Source of the DNA: an uncultured Nonlabens sp.
Lineage (GTDB): Bacteria; Bacteroidota; Bacteroidia; Flavobacteriales; Flavobacteriaceae
Assembly (NCBI GenBank): GCA_947491755.1
Contig: CANLKV010000003.1
Location: 186,001 to 250,000, forward strand
DNA length: 64,000 nucleotides
Reading direction: 5' to 3'
A program made the translations under genes and the position numbers. Below, piece after piece: positions 62,761 to 64,000 of this stretch. Below the pieces are notes generated by a model, which did not search any database, was not told the DNA's origin, and saw nothing but the letters and a program-made list of their open reading frames with translations. Every line of letters starts with the position of its first letter. Position 1 is the stretch's first letter.

Positions 62761-62853
62761 ACATAAAGTGTTTAATTTTTCCTGCTTTGATTAGGGCTAT
62801 CGCACTTTACAAAGCCTAATTTTATCATAATTTAATAGCTTCTCAAAGGCTTC

Positions 62854-62890
62854 CAATAAAAAATCCCATGCATTAGATAGACATGGGATT
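62854..62890 (-). terminator. Intrinsic terminator for gyrB
   Basis: Stem AATCCCATG/CATGGGATT (62862-62870/62882-62890) followed on the minus strand by a T-run. Confidence 0.87.
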
Positions 62891-62915
62891 AAAGCCTTTA
62901 TTGATTCATAAAAAT

Positions 62916-64000
<1,085 letters not shown>

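Overview
The window is a chromosomal segment of a marine-type member of the Flavobacteriaceae (Bacteroidota), probably close to Nonlabens or Dokdonia; the genus is only a guess. The phylum follows from -7 boxes of the form TAnnTTTG just upstream of genes, a long NusB followed by a DUF1573 protein and YajC, a fused SecDF, an Asn/Lys/Arg-rich insertion in Rho, a type B type IX secretion (T9SS) C-terminal domain, and many families largely restricted to this phylum (DUF6452, DUF6048, DUF5606, DUF3276, DUF4293). GC is moderate, visibly lower at about 9.9-12.0 kb and 27.3-34.9 kb.

Layout. 1-9 kb: ornithine aminotransferase (cut by the window edge), rlmD with an envelope-protein cluster, the ruvX-def-DUF5606 operon, dapD, and lipopolysaccharide (LPS)-type glycosyltransferases. 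9-12 kb: an LPS kinase-like gene and two AT-rich glycosyltransferases. 12-27 kb: tsaC, cca, pepT, several envelope proteins, nusB-DUF1573-yajC, leucine dehydrogenase, an ABC exporter, a Pur-alpha-like protein, a secreted M14 peptidase, csaA and a redoxin. 27.3-34.9 kb: an accessory island, all on the minus strand. 35-50 kb: folP-cdaA-DUF3667, an ABC exporter with two small membrane genes and truA, rho, rpsT, tRNA-Glu, proS and a fatty-acid-type porin. 50-64 kb: a 1332-residue T9SS substrate, folE, cysS, yidD, lgt, secDF, mdh and gyrB (cut by the window edge).

The island is the most interesting part. It looks like a polymorphic array of exported peptidoglycan hydrolases. Two intact proteins share a homologous N-terminal domain and a Cys-rich linker but end in different lytic domains (M23 endopeptidase, GH24 lysozyme). 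Each is followed by a small exported protein that could be its immunity partner. Around them lie a GH19 remnant, an internal fragment of a third toxin-like gene, the tail of another M23 protein in front of an orphan immunity-like gene, a 440-bp duplicated leader, an 18-A tract, and copies of the 3' ends of both flanking core genes. This suggests cassette turnover by recombination.

A second window-wide signal is a 16-bp palindrome, CGCTTTCGCGAAAGCG. It occurs 14 times (13 with an exact 14-bp core), inside genes and between them, about once per 4.6 kb, far above expectation.
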